Notes: generated by a model from the sequence alone, not told the origin. A stretch of 16,216 nucleotides of DNA from Baffinella frigidus (GCA_026770585.1 MU646374.1:175071-191286); one strand, 5' to 3'; shown: positions 1 through 6,368, numbered from the stretch's first letter. Program-made: numbers and translations.

Positions 1-36
<36 letters not shown>
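1..36. repeat. (AC)18 microsatellite
   Basis: A perfect AC dinucleotide run occupies the first 36 bases and probably continues beyond the window edge. It directly abuts a family B fragment. Confidence 0.97.
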
Positions 37-40
<4 letters not shown>

Positions 41-65
41 GAATCAGTTCCAGTGTCCGCCTATG
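36..65 (-). repeat. Family B repeat fragment, inverted
   Basis: This stretch matches, on the minus strand, the 'ATAGGCGGACACCGGAAC...CTGCAG' segment of the family B repeat that recurs at 10503-15700. It breaks off exactly where the CCACACAGCGG element begins at 66, consistent with that element having inserted into a family B copy. The match is read by eye (about 26 of 30 bases). Confidence 0.6.
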
Positions 66-216
66 CCACACAGCGGACTTCGAAGGGATTTTGAACAACC
101 CCTAAGCGATAAGACCTAGGACCCTACGGTATGCAATCCGTAGGAACATAGGGGGGGTTCCTACGGATAAGGTAACGGAAACTCGGCCGAAAATCCCTTC
201 GTAGCCCGCTGTGTGG
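66..216. mobile_element. Family E short inverted-repeat element (MITE-like), copy 1
   Basis: The terminal arms are 27 bp: CCACACAGCGGACTTCGAAG... on the left and its near reverse complement (about 25 of 27 matching) on the right. The 151-bp interior has no coding capacity and carries CCTACGGTATGC and CCGTAGG segments seen in other foldback families here. I found no unambiguous target duplication. Related copies are at 290-473, 4724-4770 and 9628-9786. Confidence 0.7.
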
Positions 217-549
217 AAGGGGCTCTCTCGCAGCAAGGCCGTCCTTGACCCTGTTCCGCTGAGCCTCGAGCATCTCCCCGCGCGTCTAGTGTTAACAACC
301 CTTCAGCGATAAGGCATACGACCCTACGGATTTGACCCTACGGTAGGCAATCTGTAGGGACATAGGGGGGGTTCCTACGGATAAAGTAACGGAAACTTGG
401 CCCAAAATGGGACGAAAAATCCCTTTGTAGCCCGCTGTGTGGTGCGAAAATCCCTTCGTAGCCCGCTGTGTGGAAGGGGCTCTCACGTAGCGAGGCCGTC
501 TTTGATCCTGTTCCGCTGAGCCTCGAGCATCTCCCCGCGCGTCTGGTGT
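91..549. repeat. Tandem duplication of element E plus 77-bp spacer
   Basis: The block starting ACAACCC(C/T)T(A/C)AGCGATAAG and ending in the spacer GAGCCTCGAGCATCTCC...GTCTGGTGTT occurs at about 91-293 and again at about 291-549. The second unit is longer because it carries a second right-hand terminal arm (ends at 442 and 473). The duplication therefore includes most of element E but not its left arm. Confidence 0.7.
290..473. mobile_element. Family E element, copy 2, left arm missing, right arm doubled
   Basis: The interior matches copy 1, but the CCACACAGCGG left arm is absent. The right arm (CCCGCTGTGTGG) appears twice in a row, ending at 442 and at 473. Confidence 0.65.
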
Positions 550-1057
550 TTCGGCTGCTCCTTGTACCCATCGATCGCTTCCCTGCTCGGACCAGACACC
601 GATTTAGTTCAAATGCCGATTTAGACAACAGTTAAACGTCTGGTGATTCGGCTGCTCCTTGTAGCCATCGATCGCCTGCCTGCTCGGACCAGACACCGAG
701 TTAGTACCAGAAAGCAGTTACATTGGCTATGTACCCCGTGTTGGAATCCTTGTAACCATCGATCGCTTGCCTGCTCCGACCAAATACGGATTGAGTACTA
801 GACAGCAGTCAAATTGGCTATGTTCCCCGTGTTGGAATTAACACCCACAACCGGCAGCGTCCCCACACGAGATTGCTACAGGGGTCTTATCTCCCCACGC
901 ATCTGGTGTTTCGGCTGTTCCTTGTACCCATCGATCGCTTCCCTGCTCCGATCAAAAACCAATTTGGTTCAGATACAGATTTAGACAACAGTTAAATTCC
1001 GATTTAGAAAAAAGTTAAAGATCAAATACCGATTTAGACGACAGTTAAATTGGCTGT
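540..1057. repeat. Diverged ~110-bp direct repeats
   Basis: Four units share TCCTTGTA(N)CCATCGATCGC, at about 540, 637, 747 and 899. They are followed by CCTGCTC(G/C)GACCA and then ACCGATTTAG(N)ACAACAGTTAAA-type tails. A second shared segment, ATTGGCTATGT(N)CCCCGTG, follows two of them. No gene is visible in this stretch. Confidence 0.7.
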
Positions 1058-1196
1058 CCACACGGTGGACTACGGACCTTTCATCACAAGCCAACTTGCC
1101 CCAAGGCAAATCGACATTAAGGCTTTTCTGGTGCAAAATTGGTCACGTTACACCCAAAATCTGGGTCCAGTGAAACCCTTGTAGTCCACCGAGTGG
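1058..1196. mobile_element. Inverted-repeat element with CCAC(A/T)CGGTGGACTAC ends
   Basis: A 139-bp segment is bounded by CCACACGGTGGACTACGG on the left and the reverse complement of CCACTCGGTGGACTACAAGG on the right. The ends resemble family E (CCACACAGCGGACTACGAAGG), so this may be a diverged relative. The interior is non-coding. Confidence 0.6.
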
Positions 1197-1242
1197 TTAC
1201 CCTGTGTTTGAATTAACACCCACAGCCGCCAGCGTCCCTCCT

Positions 1243-1362
1243 CACGCCAGAGGGCTCGAAACATCCACTTTTGACTTCAGCGGAAACCCGAAGGATTATA
1301 ACGTCAATTTAGCCCGATCTGGCTACGATAAGACAGTCGTTACCCTCGAGCCCTCTGGCGTG
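1243..1362. repeat. Foldback with perfect 17-bp arms
   Basis: CACGCCAGAGGGCTCGA at 1243-1259 is the exact reverse complement of 1346-1362, separated by 86 bp. The right arm overlaps the 3' part of the exon-like minus-strand fragment at 1346-1474. Confidence 0.75.
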
Positions 1363-1474
1363 GTCCACCCCGAGTTCGTTTGCCAGCTCCATCACGCCAC
1401 CGCCTTCGGATTGACCGACTATTGCTAAGTTGACATGCTGGGTGTGCGGTGCAAATTCGTCAACTTTGGCGCGG
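1346..1474 (-). pseudogene. Exon-like fragment containing the KVDEF repeat
   Basis: Read on the minus strand, this is an open frame: ALSRAKVDEFAPHTQHVNLA, then IVGQSEGGGVMELANELG. Codon third positions are mostly G or C, as in the convincing genes of this window. The first 20 residues recur at 1900, 4515 and 5165 on the plus strand. An in-frame stop lies just upstream, so it is at best one exon or a fragment. I do not recognise the protein. Confidence 0.45.
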
Positions 1475-1570
1475 GAAAGAGCTCTGGCTCACCACATTGG
1501 TGAGCCGAAATAGACCATGTGCGGTGTCACGTCAGGAAGGGGTGTGTTGCATGAAGGGGGGTGTTCCAGA

Positions 1571-1640
1571 CCAGAAAGGCTTGCGGGAGTCAGAGTGCAT
1601 CTCCGGATCATACAGCCGCGGAGGGGTCTTCAGCTCCCTC
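1571..1640 (-). pseudogene. Duplicated exon fragment, copy 1
   Basis: The minus strand reads ELKTPPRLYDPEMHSDSRKP then FW. It matches the better-preserved exon at 2031-2162 at both DNA and peptide level but lacks its 5' half. The donor position is changed: CTTTCTGGTCTGG instead of CTTTCTGGTGAG. Probably a non-functional fragment. Confidence 0.55.
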
Positions 1641-1657
1641 AAGGAGAGCACACTCTA

Positions 1658-1772
1658 ATCCGGGAAACCCTATTGTTCTTTCAGAATCTGGCAATTACTA
1701 CGCAAATGCTGTAATAAATTACTACGCAAATGCTTTAATGTTGCTAGTCAGAACGAATCAGTTTCCCCGGAT
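1658..1772. mobile_element. ATCCGGGAAAC-ended foldback, copy 1
   Basis: The ends are ATCCGGGAAAC and GTTTCCCCGGAT. The interior has two direct copies of AATTACTACGCAAATGCT. It lies between exon-fragment copies 1 and 2. Same end type as 2706-2840 and 4863-5013. Confidence 0.6.
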
Positions 1773-1779
1773 GAACTCA

Positions 1780-1862
1780 CCAGAAAGGCTTGCGGGTGTC
1801 GGGGTGTATCGCCGGATCATACAGCCGCGGAGGGTTTTTCGGCTCCCGCCGATGCTGGCGCT
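1780..1862 (-). pseudogene. Duplicated exon fragment, copy 2, donor retained
   Basis: The minus strand reads QHRREPKNPPRLYDPAIHPD then TRKPF, ending CTTTCTG followed by GTGAGTTC, a canonical 5' splice site. The upstream half of the exon (AKLVRSRVDN...) is missing. Third-position differences from the other copies are mostly silent, suggesting duplication from a coding sequence. Confidence 0.55.
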
Positions 1863-1897
1863 CTAGCTCTATCCCAGTCTATTGGGGTTCACCAATC

Positions 1898-1978
1898 TGC
1901 TTCCCCCGGGCGCTTCCCCGCGCAAAAGTTGACGGATGTGGACCGCGGAGCCAAGCACGTCAACTTAGCAATAGTCCG
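1898..1978 (+). repeat. KVDEF-type hairpin repeat, copy 2
   Basis: The core is AAAGTTGACGGATGTGGACC...GTCAACTTAGCAATAGTCCGC; the outer AAGTTGAC/GTCAACTT arms can pair. The plus frame starts ALPRAKVDG, matching ALSRAKVDE of the 1346-1474 copy. A one-base insertion breaks the frame later. The segment GTCAACTTAGCAATAGTCCGC(N)AGGGGAGTCC is immediately duplicated once, to about 2024. Confidence 0.55.
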
Positions 1979-2030
1979 CCAGGGGAGTCCATGTCAACTT
2001 AGCAATAGTCCGCGAGGGGAGTCCGCTCAC

Positions 2031-2162
2031 CAGAAAGGTTTGCGGGAGTCAGGGTGCATCGAAGGGTCATAGAGCCGCGGGGGGGTCTTGGGCTCGCGGC
2101 GATGCTGGAACATGTCAGTCAGCTGCTGCACGTTGTCCACGCGGCTCCGGACCAGCTTCGCG
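2031..2162 (-). CDS. Probable 132-nt exon of an unrecognised gene (best copy of four)
   Basis: On the minus strand the exon is bounded by an acceptor-like ACGCAG (2163-2165 as ctg) and a donor GTGAGC (2025-2030 as gctcac). It encodes AKLVRSRVDNVQQLTDMFQH, then RREPKTPPRLYDPSMHPDSR and KPF. Both boundaries are phase 2, so the exon can be skipped or duplicated without changing frame. The YDPxxHPD(S/T) stretch faintly recalls the N-terminal part of sideroflexins, which is not enough to name it. No flanking exons could be joined. It may be a living exon or the youngest pseudo-copy. Confidence 0.45.
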
Positions 2163-2168
2163 CTGCGT

Positions 2169-2320
2169 TCGGTGATTTCGGTCAGTTCACACGTGTTCGG
2201 TAATTTCAGTCAGTTCACACGTGTTCGGTAATTTCGTTTGTTTTTTGGTAAGGTCGCGCGTGCGTCCCCAGGTTTTTTTTTGGTCAGGTCGCGCGTGCGT
2301 CCCCACGAAACATTTTGCCT
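2169..2320. repeat. Short tandem repeats (28-bp and 35-bp units)
   Basis: TTCGGT(G/A)ATTTC(G/A)GTCAG followed by TTCACACGTG occurs twice, plus a partial third copy. GGTCGCGCGTGCGTCCCCA then occurs twice, separated by a T-rich spacer. These sit between the two copies of the exon 5' end. Confidence 0.75.
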
Positions 2321-2374
2321 CGTTTGGAAAACAGTCAATCGTTTGTCACGTTTTCGTTTGGGTTGGCTGTTGTA

Positions 2375-2409
2375 AGTTGTCCACGCGGCTCCGGACCAGC
2401 TTCACTCTG
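2375..2409 (-). pseudogene. Truncated exon copy 4 (5' end only)
   Basis: The minus strand reads VKLVRSRVDNLQQ, matching the 5' half of the 2031-2162 exon including the preceding CAG acceptor position. It then diverges into unrelated sequence. The DNA match is about 30 of 36 bases. Confidence 0.5.
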
Positions 2410-2410
2410 C

Positions 2411-2703
2411 GGTTTGGGGTTCAGGGTTTGGGGTTTGGGGTTTGGGGTTTGGGGCTGAGGTTTGAGGGGTTGGACTTTGGGGGTTGGGGGTTGGGGTATA
2501 GGGTATAGTGGTTAGGGTGTAGGGTGTGGGGTGTAAGGTGTAGGGTTCGGAGTTTAGAGTCTACGTTTTAGGGTTTAGGGTTTAGGGTTTAGGGTTGAGA
2601 GTTTAGGGTTTAGGGTTTAGGGCTCAGGGTTGAGGGTTCAGGGTTTAGGGTTCAGGCTTGAGGGTTTAGGTATCAGAGCTTAGTGTTCAGGGCTTAGGGG
2701 TTT
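2411..2703 (+). repeat. Interstitial telomere-like tract, TTTAGGG/TTTGGGG strand
   Basis: Degenerate 7-bp units run on the plus strand: first GTTTGGG repeats, then TTTAGGG with many single-base variants (GTTCAGGG, GTTGAGGG). Repeated G3-4 runs could form G-quadruplexes. Sequence on both sides shows it is internal, not a chromosome end. Confidence 0.9.
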
Positions 2704-2705
2704 TG

Positions 2706-2840
2706 TCCGGGAAACCCTATCTTTCTTTCATCTGATGGCAATGAAAATTACTACACAATTCGTTCTCACTAGTAATATTAAATCATTCGTGTAGTACTTT
2801 TCATTGGAATCAAATGAAAAAAAAACAGGTTTCCCCGGAT
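2706..2840. mobile_element. CCGGGAAACC-ended foldback, copy 2 (~60-bp arms)
   Basis: The left arm CCGGGAAACCCTATCTTTC... pairs with the right arm ...ACAGGTTTCCCCGGAT along about 60 bp. It includes an inner ATGAAAATTACTACAC segment that is also found in the foldback at 5225-5356. No coding capacity. Confidence 0.75.
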
Positions 2841-2865
2841 AAGTTTAGGTCAAAGGGAACCTGCG

Positions 2866-2952
2866 CTCGCCCTCCGGGGTGTCGTCTGGCGATAGTTGCT
2901 TCACAAACGACGGTGATTGTTACTTTACAAACGAGGCACAGCTGCGCGGGAC
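2866..2952 (-). pseudogene. EGER-family exon fragment, copy 1, rearranged
   Basis: The minus strand reads CSPAQLCLVCKVTITVVCEA then TIA, with an internal partial duplication of the (V/S)KATI segment. After a frame change it reads DDTPEGERRFP. The intact form of this peptide is at 3285-3420. Broken by the frame change, so a decayed fragment. Confidence 0.5.
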
Positions 2953-2954
2953 TA

Positions 2955-3070
2955 CAGGGGTACCTCGTCCACAAGAAAACGCCCCCCCCTAGGACAATCG
3001 TAGGGCCCTAGGCATAGTCCTACTGTAGGCTCCTGGGGGAAGGCGTTTTCTTATGAGCGAGGTACACCTG
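2955..3070. mobile_element. Family A foldback element, copy 1
   Basis: Arms are CAGGGGTACCTCG...AAGAAAACGCC and GGCGTTTTCTTATGAGCGAGGTACACCTG, with core CCTAGG...GTAGGGCCCTAGGC. TA precedes the left end. Length is about 116 bp, like the other family A copies. Confidence 0.85.
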
Positions 3071-3135
3071 CACACAAACACTCGGTGGGAGGGACCCTGC
3101 GCTTCTATGGCGGGTCCAACTTCATAGGCTAACAG

Positions 3136-3273
3136 CCTGAAAATGGGGTAGTTAGGCATACAGTATTGCCTAGGACCTCCTACCGTAGGCCGAGAGATCC
3201 TAGGACCAAAAAGTCTCGGCCTACGGCAGGAGGTCCTAGGCAATGCCGTAGGCCTAACTACCCCATTTTCAGG
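3136..3273. mobile_element. Near-perfect palindromic element with CCTGAAAATGGGG ends
   Basis: Left arm CCTGAAAATGGGGTAGTTAG... pairs with the right arm almost base for base over about 58 bp, around a 22-base centre. The inner arm carries GCCTAGGACCTCCTACCGTAGGC, a relative of the core found in families A and E. The low divergence between arms suggests a young element. Confidence 0.8.
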
Positions 3274-3284
3274 TCGTTACCCTA

Positions 3285-3420
3285 TTAATGTGGGGTCAAA
3301 GGGTATCTTCTCTCGCCCTCGGAGTTGCCATCTTCGAAAGCGATAGTTGCTTTACTAACGAAGCACAGCTCAGCAGGACTACAGAAACCCCCAAACTCGG
3401 TCCGGCCCCCAGCCCCCCCA
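3285..3420 (-). pseudogene. EGER-family exon fragment, copy 2 (longest frame)
   Basis: The minus-strand frame reads TEFGGFCSPAELCFVSKATI, then AFEDGNSEGERRYPLTPH and a stop at 3285-3287. The same peptide recurs with conservative changes at 3584-3665, 2866-2952, 3704-3757, 4020-4127 and 4381-4500. Conservation of the frame across diverged DNA argues for a coding origin. The family is unknown to me, and no start or splice junction could be fixed. Confidence 0.5.
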
Positions 3421-3421
3421 A

Positions 3422-3529
3422 GTGGCTCAAAGAGTGCCCTGGAGGGTCTTCGAATTTACCTTGCATTGGGGTCGGATCCGACCCCGATGTCAAGGTAAAT
3501 CGAAAATGTTTGAGCACTATTTGAGCCAC
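3422..3529. repeat. Foldback with GGATCC centre
   Basis: GTGGCTCAAA at 3422 pairs with TTTGAGCCAC ending at 3529. The inner arms CGAATTTACCTTG(N)AT...GGGGTCGG and CCGACCCC...CAAGGTAAATCG meet at TCGGATCCGA. A foldback of about 108 bp with partly mismatched shoulders. Confidence 0.75.
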
Positions 3530-3583
3530 CTCCAAGGGCTAGTGAGGAGGAGCATTCAGAAGTGGTACGGATCTTTGTAAGGA

Positions 3584-3665
3584 GGGTACCCGCGATCGCG
3601 ATAGTTGCTTTACCAACGAAGCACAGCTGACCGGGACTACAGAAACCCCCAAACTCGGTCCAGTG
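3584..3665 (-). pseudogene. EGER-family exon fragment, copy 3
   Basis: The minus strand reads EFGGFCSPGQLCFVGKATIA, matching the fragment at 3285-3420. It then departs from the EDGN segment and rejoins at GTL, corresponding to a deletion of the EDGN...GER portion. Confidence 0.5.
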
Positions 3666-3703
3666 GAGAATTCAGAACAGATAGAATCTACTGATTCTTA
3701 GTA

Positions 3704-3757
3704 TGGCGCTCGCCCTCTGGGCTTCCGTCCTCGATTCTCCCGCGCCACGAGTGATCC
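3704..3757 (-). pseudogene. EGER-family exon fragment, copy 4
   Basis: The minus strand reads DSQDHSWRGRIEDGSPEGER. This is nearly the same peptide as at 4381-4500, although the preceding CFVSKATIAF module is replaced by QDHSWRGR. The family therefore exists with two alternative upstream modules. Confidence 0.5.
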
Positions 3758-3768
3758 TGGCTATCACG

Positions 3769-3812
3769 TGATTCCTACGGTTTGCCTACCGTAGGGTCTT
3801 ATCGCTTACTAC
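3769..3812 (-). repeat. Inverted fragment of the family E interior
   Basis: CCTACCGTAGGGTCTTATCGCTTA is the reverse complement of the AAGCGATAAGACC...CCCTACGGTAGG interior of the family E elements at 66-216 and 9628-9786. Neither terminal arm is present. Confidence 0.55.
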
Positions 3813-3834
3813 TGGAAAGCCCCAGGGGAAGTGT

Positions 3835-3870
3835 CAAAAAGTTCGCGACACTCTGGTGTCGCATACTTTT
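3835..3870. repeat. Short hairpin
   Basis: CAAAAAGT..GCGACAC pairs with GTGTCGC..ACTTTTG around a 4-base loop. No U-run context marks it as a terminator. Confidence 0.6.
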
Positions 3871-4019
3871 GAGCCATTTTCTCCTCAAAAGGCAATTTTC
3901 ACCCCCAAGGACGTGACCAAAATTCGTCAAAAGGTAACCTACAAGTAATTTTAGTGTCGTGTCCAAGAATTTTGAGACTTCCTCTGTGGCTTTGCAGTAG
4001 TAGGGTGCTATTCAAAATC

Positions 4020-4127
4020 CCTTGGATGGTTGACTTCTGATGGTTCTTCGTAGTTTTCTGAGTGGTGTGTCGGAGGGTACCCGCGCTCGCCCTCTGGGTT
4101 GCCGTCCTCGATCCGCCCGCGCCACGG
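4020..4127 (-). pseudogene. EGER-family exon fragment, copy 5
   Basis: The minus strand reads ARGRIEDGNPEGERGYPPTH, then HSENYEEPSEVNH. The ~102-bp DNA is repeated at 4350-4452 at high identity, but that copy has a stop after THHS. Of the set, this copy keeps the longest frame downstream of GYP. Confidence 0.5.
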
Positions 4128-4130
4128 CGT

Positions 4131-4163
4131 TTGGTCACGTATTTCTATCAGATACGTGACCAA
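4131..4163. repeat. Hairpin with 12-bp perfect arms
   Basis: TTGGTCACGTAT and ATACGTGACCAA flank a 9-base loop. TTGGTCACG also occurs near 1140 and, inverted, near 4305 and 3910, suggesting a shared small element end. Confidence 0.7.
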
Positions 4164-4380
4164 GCCCGCCCGTGACAGGTACTAAATTTAACAACCTCAC
4201 ATTTAAAATAGTACCATATCTAGCCTCGAGTGGACGGGGGGATGCATGCACTCACCACTCGGGACACTACGAGGAATCGCAGCACCGGATATCCGGTGTA
4301 ACGTGACCAACCATTGCTGACTGTTGGCGTGTTTCCTAAGAAACAATCCAATGGTTGACGTCAGATGGTTGTCCGTAGTT

Positions 4381-4617
4381 TTATGAGTGGTGTGTCGAAG
4401 GGTACCCGCGCTCGCCCTCTGGGTTGCCGTCCTCGATCCGCCCGCGCCACGAGTGATCCTGATCGTCGCGCACTTGCAGCCTTTTCGACGCGTCCATGAA
4501 CATGCCCACCTGCCGCGCAAATGTTGACGGATTTGTACCACACACCCACCATGTTAACTTGAGAATAGCCCGGCTGGTTGGCGGACTATTCATAAGTTGA
4601 CGGCGGCCGCGCCACAA
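4381..4617 (-). pseudogene. EGER-family fragment, copy 6, in a 78-codon open frame
   Basis: The minus-strand frame runs WRGRRQLMNSPPTSRAIL..., through FMDASKRLQVRDDQDHSWRG, to RIEDGNPEGERGYPSTHHS and stop. The FMDA(S/A)KRLQVR(D/N) module and the WRGR module each occur again at 4600-4680 and (WRGS) at 4795-4840. The frame crosses the KVDEF-type repeat on its opposite strand, so part of it is fortuitous. It is a tandemly duplicated exon remnant, not a confident gene. Confidence 0.4.
4511..4571 (+). repeat. KVDEF-type repeat, copy 3
   Basis: GCAAATGTTGACGGATTTGTACC...CATGTTAACTTGAGAATAGCCC. The plus frame is ANVDGFVPHTHHVNLRIA, aligned without gaps to the 1346-1474 peptide. Confidence 0.55.
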
Positions 4618-4840
4618 GTGGTCCTAGTGGTTGCGCACTTGCAGCCTTTTTGCTGCATCCATGAACATGTCCCCCTGCTTGGATTTCCCAGGTGGAATTT
4701 CCAAGGTGCGTCAGTATCCCTTTCCACACAGCGGACTGCAGAGGGGTTTCGCGAAAAACCCGCAAGTGACTATGCGGACTATTCTTAAGTTGACGGCTGC
4801 CGCGCCATGATTGGTTCATGAACTTGCCCACCTGTTCCAA
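4583..4840. repeat. Diverged tandem units GGACTATTC(N)TAAGTTGACGGC
   Basis: Two units start at about 4583 and 4777. Both continue into GCCGCGCCA and further to CATGAAC(A/T)TG(C/T)CC(C/A)CCTG. Between them lie a second FMDA-type module (4600-4680) and a family E end at 4724. Confidence 0.55.
4724..4770. mobile_element. Family E left-end fragment
   Basis: CCACACAGCGGACTGCAGAGG matches the family E terminus. It is followed by a small TTTCGCGAAA palindrome. No right end is found. Confidence 0.55.
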
Positions 4841-4862
4841 GGGGTTGCAGATGAGGGCTTTC

Positions 4863-5013
4863 ATCCGGGAACATGTTTAATTTGAAAGAAAAATGGCCTA
4901 TCAAACCGGATCCTGGCCCTAATTAAATTCACTTAGGGCCCTAATTGACCTTCATCTAATTCCTGTGAACAAATAGGGGTACAGTTTCTTTTAAAGTAAA
5001 CATGTCCCCGGAT
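4863..5013. mobile_element. ATCCGGGAAC-ended foldback, copy 3
   Basis: Left arm ATCCGGGAACATGTTTAATTTGAAAGAAA pairs with right arm TTTCTTTTAAAGTAAACATGTCCCCGGAT. The interior contains inverted AGGGCCCTAATT segments. Same outer ends as 1658-1772 and 2706-2840 but a different middle. Confidence 0.75.
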
Positions 5014-5157
5014 TAGCTTAGGGTGCAGGGCTTGGGATTTAGGTTCATGGTTTGGGGTCCGATCAGCGAGGGGGGGTCGAACCTGCACCCACCATTTCGT
5101 ATGCTCGTTAGGAACGCCTAGCTCTGGCTCGGTATATTCAGGCGATGCGATTTGGTG

Positions 5158-5222
5158 AGCCCGGGCGCTTTGGAGCGGGAAAGTTGACGAATTTGCACCA
5201 CGAATCCAGCGTGTCAACTTTA
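5158..5222 (+). repeat. KVDEF-type hairpin repeat, copy 4
   Basis: GCGCTTTGGAGCGGGAAAGTTGACGAATTTGCACC...GTGTCAACTTTAAT. The plus frame is ALWSGKVDEFAPRIQRVNF. The AAAGTTGAC/GTCAACTTT arms are perfect inverted repeats. Confidence 0.6.
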
Positions 5223-5224
5223 AT

Positions 5225-5356
5225 CTCCATACAAGTATTAATTAATTGCTTTTCGGCTACGAAAATTACTACACGGTTTGCTCATAAAATTGATAGTAGA
5301 GCATTTGTGTAGTAAATTTCGTTGCGCCAAAATCAATTAATTAATACTTTTGTGGA
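5225..5356. mobile_element. AT-rich foldback element
   Basis: The left arm TCCATACAAGTATTAATTAA... pairs with the right arm ...TTAATTAATACTTTTGTGGA. Inner arms share GAAAATTACTACAC / GTGTAGTAAATTTC, as in the element at 2706-2840. Confidence 0.75.
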
Positions 5357-5372
5357 TATGAACTTGGGAATA

Positions 5373-5509
5373 CTGGCTCTGCCTCTGTTAAACCGGTCTC
5401 GTCATTTTCTCAGGTTGCGCGCCTAAAGACGGATTTGTACCACAGAACTGGGAAATCAACTTCCGGTCTCGTCAAATGAGGAGACCAATTCAATTGAGGC
5501 AGAGCTAGG
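5373..5509. mobile_element. Foldback with CTGGCTCTGCCTC ends carrying a KVDEF remnant
   Basis: CTGGCTCTGCCTC...ACCGGTCTCGTCA is inverted at the right as ...CCGGTCTCGTCAAATGAGGAGACC...GAGGCAGAGCTAG. Inside (about 5416-5462) is a KVDEF-type remnant reading KDGFVPQNWEINF, so the element either captured it or formed around it. Confidence 0.6.
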
Positions 5510-5584
5510 AATAGTCGACGTCGGCCCGAGTGCGGCAGAGCTAGAACGTACCCGCCTCGGCACTCAGATCATGCAAAAAGCATA

Positions 5585-5708
5585 CGCCAGCGAGGTACTC
5601 ACGGCCTACGGATTGCCTACGGTAGGAGCCCCCCTCCTACGACTTTTACGACTTTTAAAGTCGTAGGAGGGGGACTCCTACCGTAGGCTGTAAGTACCTC
5701 GCTGGCGT
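5585..5708. mobile_element. Near-perfect palindrome with ACGCCAGCGAGGTACT ends
   Basis: The ~60-bp arms run ACGCCAGCGAGGTACTNAC... and CTCCTACCGTAGGC...AGTACCTCGCTGGCGT, around a short TTTTACGACTTTTAAAG centre. The inner CCTACGGTAGGAG core is the one shared by families A and E. The right end touches the TAA stop of the minus-strand gene at 5708-5710. Confidence 0.85.
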
Positions 5709-6368
5709 TAGCTTGTGGCATTACAGAAGTCGGCTCCTTCCATTGCTGCGGTGTGCGTAATTTTATTGGTGCCAGGACTGGTTACAGGCAGTTGGTCGCC
5801 ACTGGTACGACCCCGGGCCACCCTAACCGAGGGCAATAGTTCAAGGCTACAGTGAGGGCCCAGCGCGTCGATCGCAGCGCCTCTCATCGGATGGTGAGAT
5901 GTTTCCGGTGCGGGCTCGTTCTTGAGGCTCATAGACATTGTATCACTCAATTCAAGGCTAAAGGGCCTTTCTAGGACCTGTATCGAGAGTAATAAAGAAG
6001 AAGAAGAAGAGAGCCGTCAGGAGGTGATCGCAGCACGTCTCAGACCCGGCAGTGGGGGGCACGAAACCTGGCGCATGCCGTTGCGGTGGAGCAGGCTGAT
6101 GCCTTCGCGTTTGCGCGTTTCGAGGAGAGTGTCTCTCGTCTGGTGCGTCGGCTGGTCGCGGTAGTGCATTCCCACACGGCACGCGTCCCTCACCGGGTTC
6201 ACTGGCACGGGCTCCACGAAGACCGGCTTGGTGGGCTTGATGCGGGTGCGCGGTTCGCCCGACAACCTGTCGACCCCCGGCCCGAGTTCCGTGCCCGAGT
6301 CGGGCATCACAGTCCAGCCGTTCGTCTTCCTCCTGGGGATGATTCTCACCCCAGGCAGGGGTGGACGA
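5708..6368 (-). CDS. Unrecognised protein, minus strand, at least two exons (5' end uncertain)
   Basis: Exons on the minus strand are 6368-6068 and 5977-5708, separated by a 90-bp intron (5978-6067). The upstream exon starts after an acceptor-like CCTTCCCCCCAG and encodes VRIIPRRKTNGWTVMPDSGT, later RTRIKPTKPVFVEPVPVNPV and MHYRDQPTHQTRDTLLETRK. Its codon third positions are strongly G/C, which makes this frame much more convincing than the overlapping frames on either strand. It splices in phase 0 into VLERPFSLELSDTMSMSLKN... and stops at TAA (5710-5708). An internal ATG at 6307 could be the start if no further exon exists upstream. The second exon has weaker coding bias. No domain recognised; the product is basic and soluble-looking, without a membrane segment. 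Confidence 0.5.
5978..6067 (-). other. 90-bp GT-AG intron of the minus-strand gene
   Basis: Donor is CGCCAG followed by GTTTCG. The acceptor is preceded by a strong pyrimidine tract (TCTTCTTCTTCTTCTTTATTACTC) and ends CGATACAG. The joined frame stays open in phase 0. The donor is weaker than the acceptor. Confidence 0.5.

Noticed and set aside
2025-2162. Naming the duplicated exon as a sideroflexin
   Set aside because: Only the YDPxxHPD(S/T) stretch is similar; the preceding helix-like part does not match what I know of that family.
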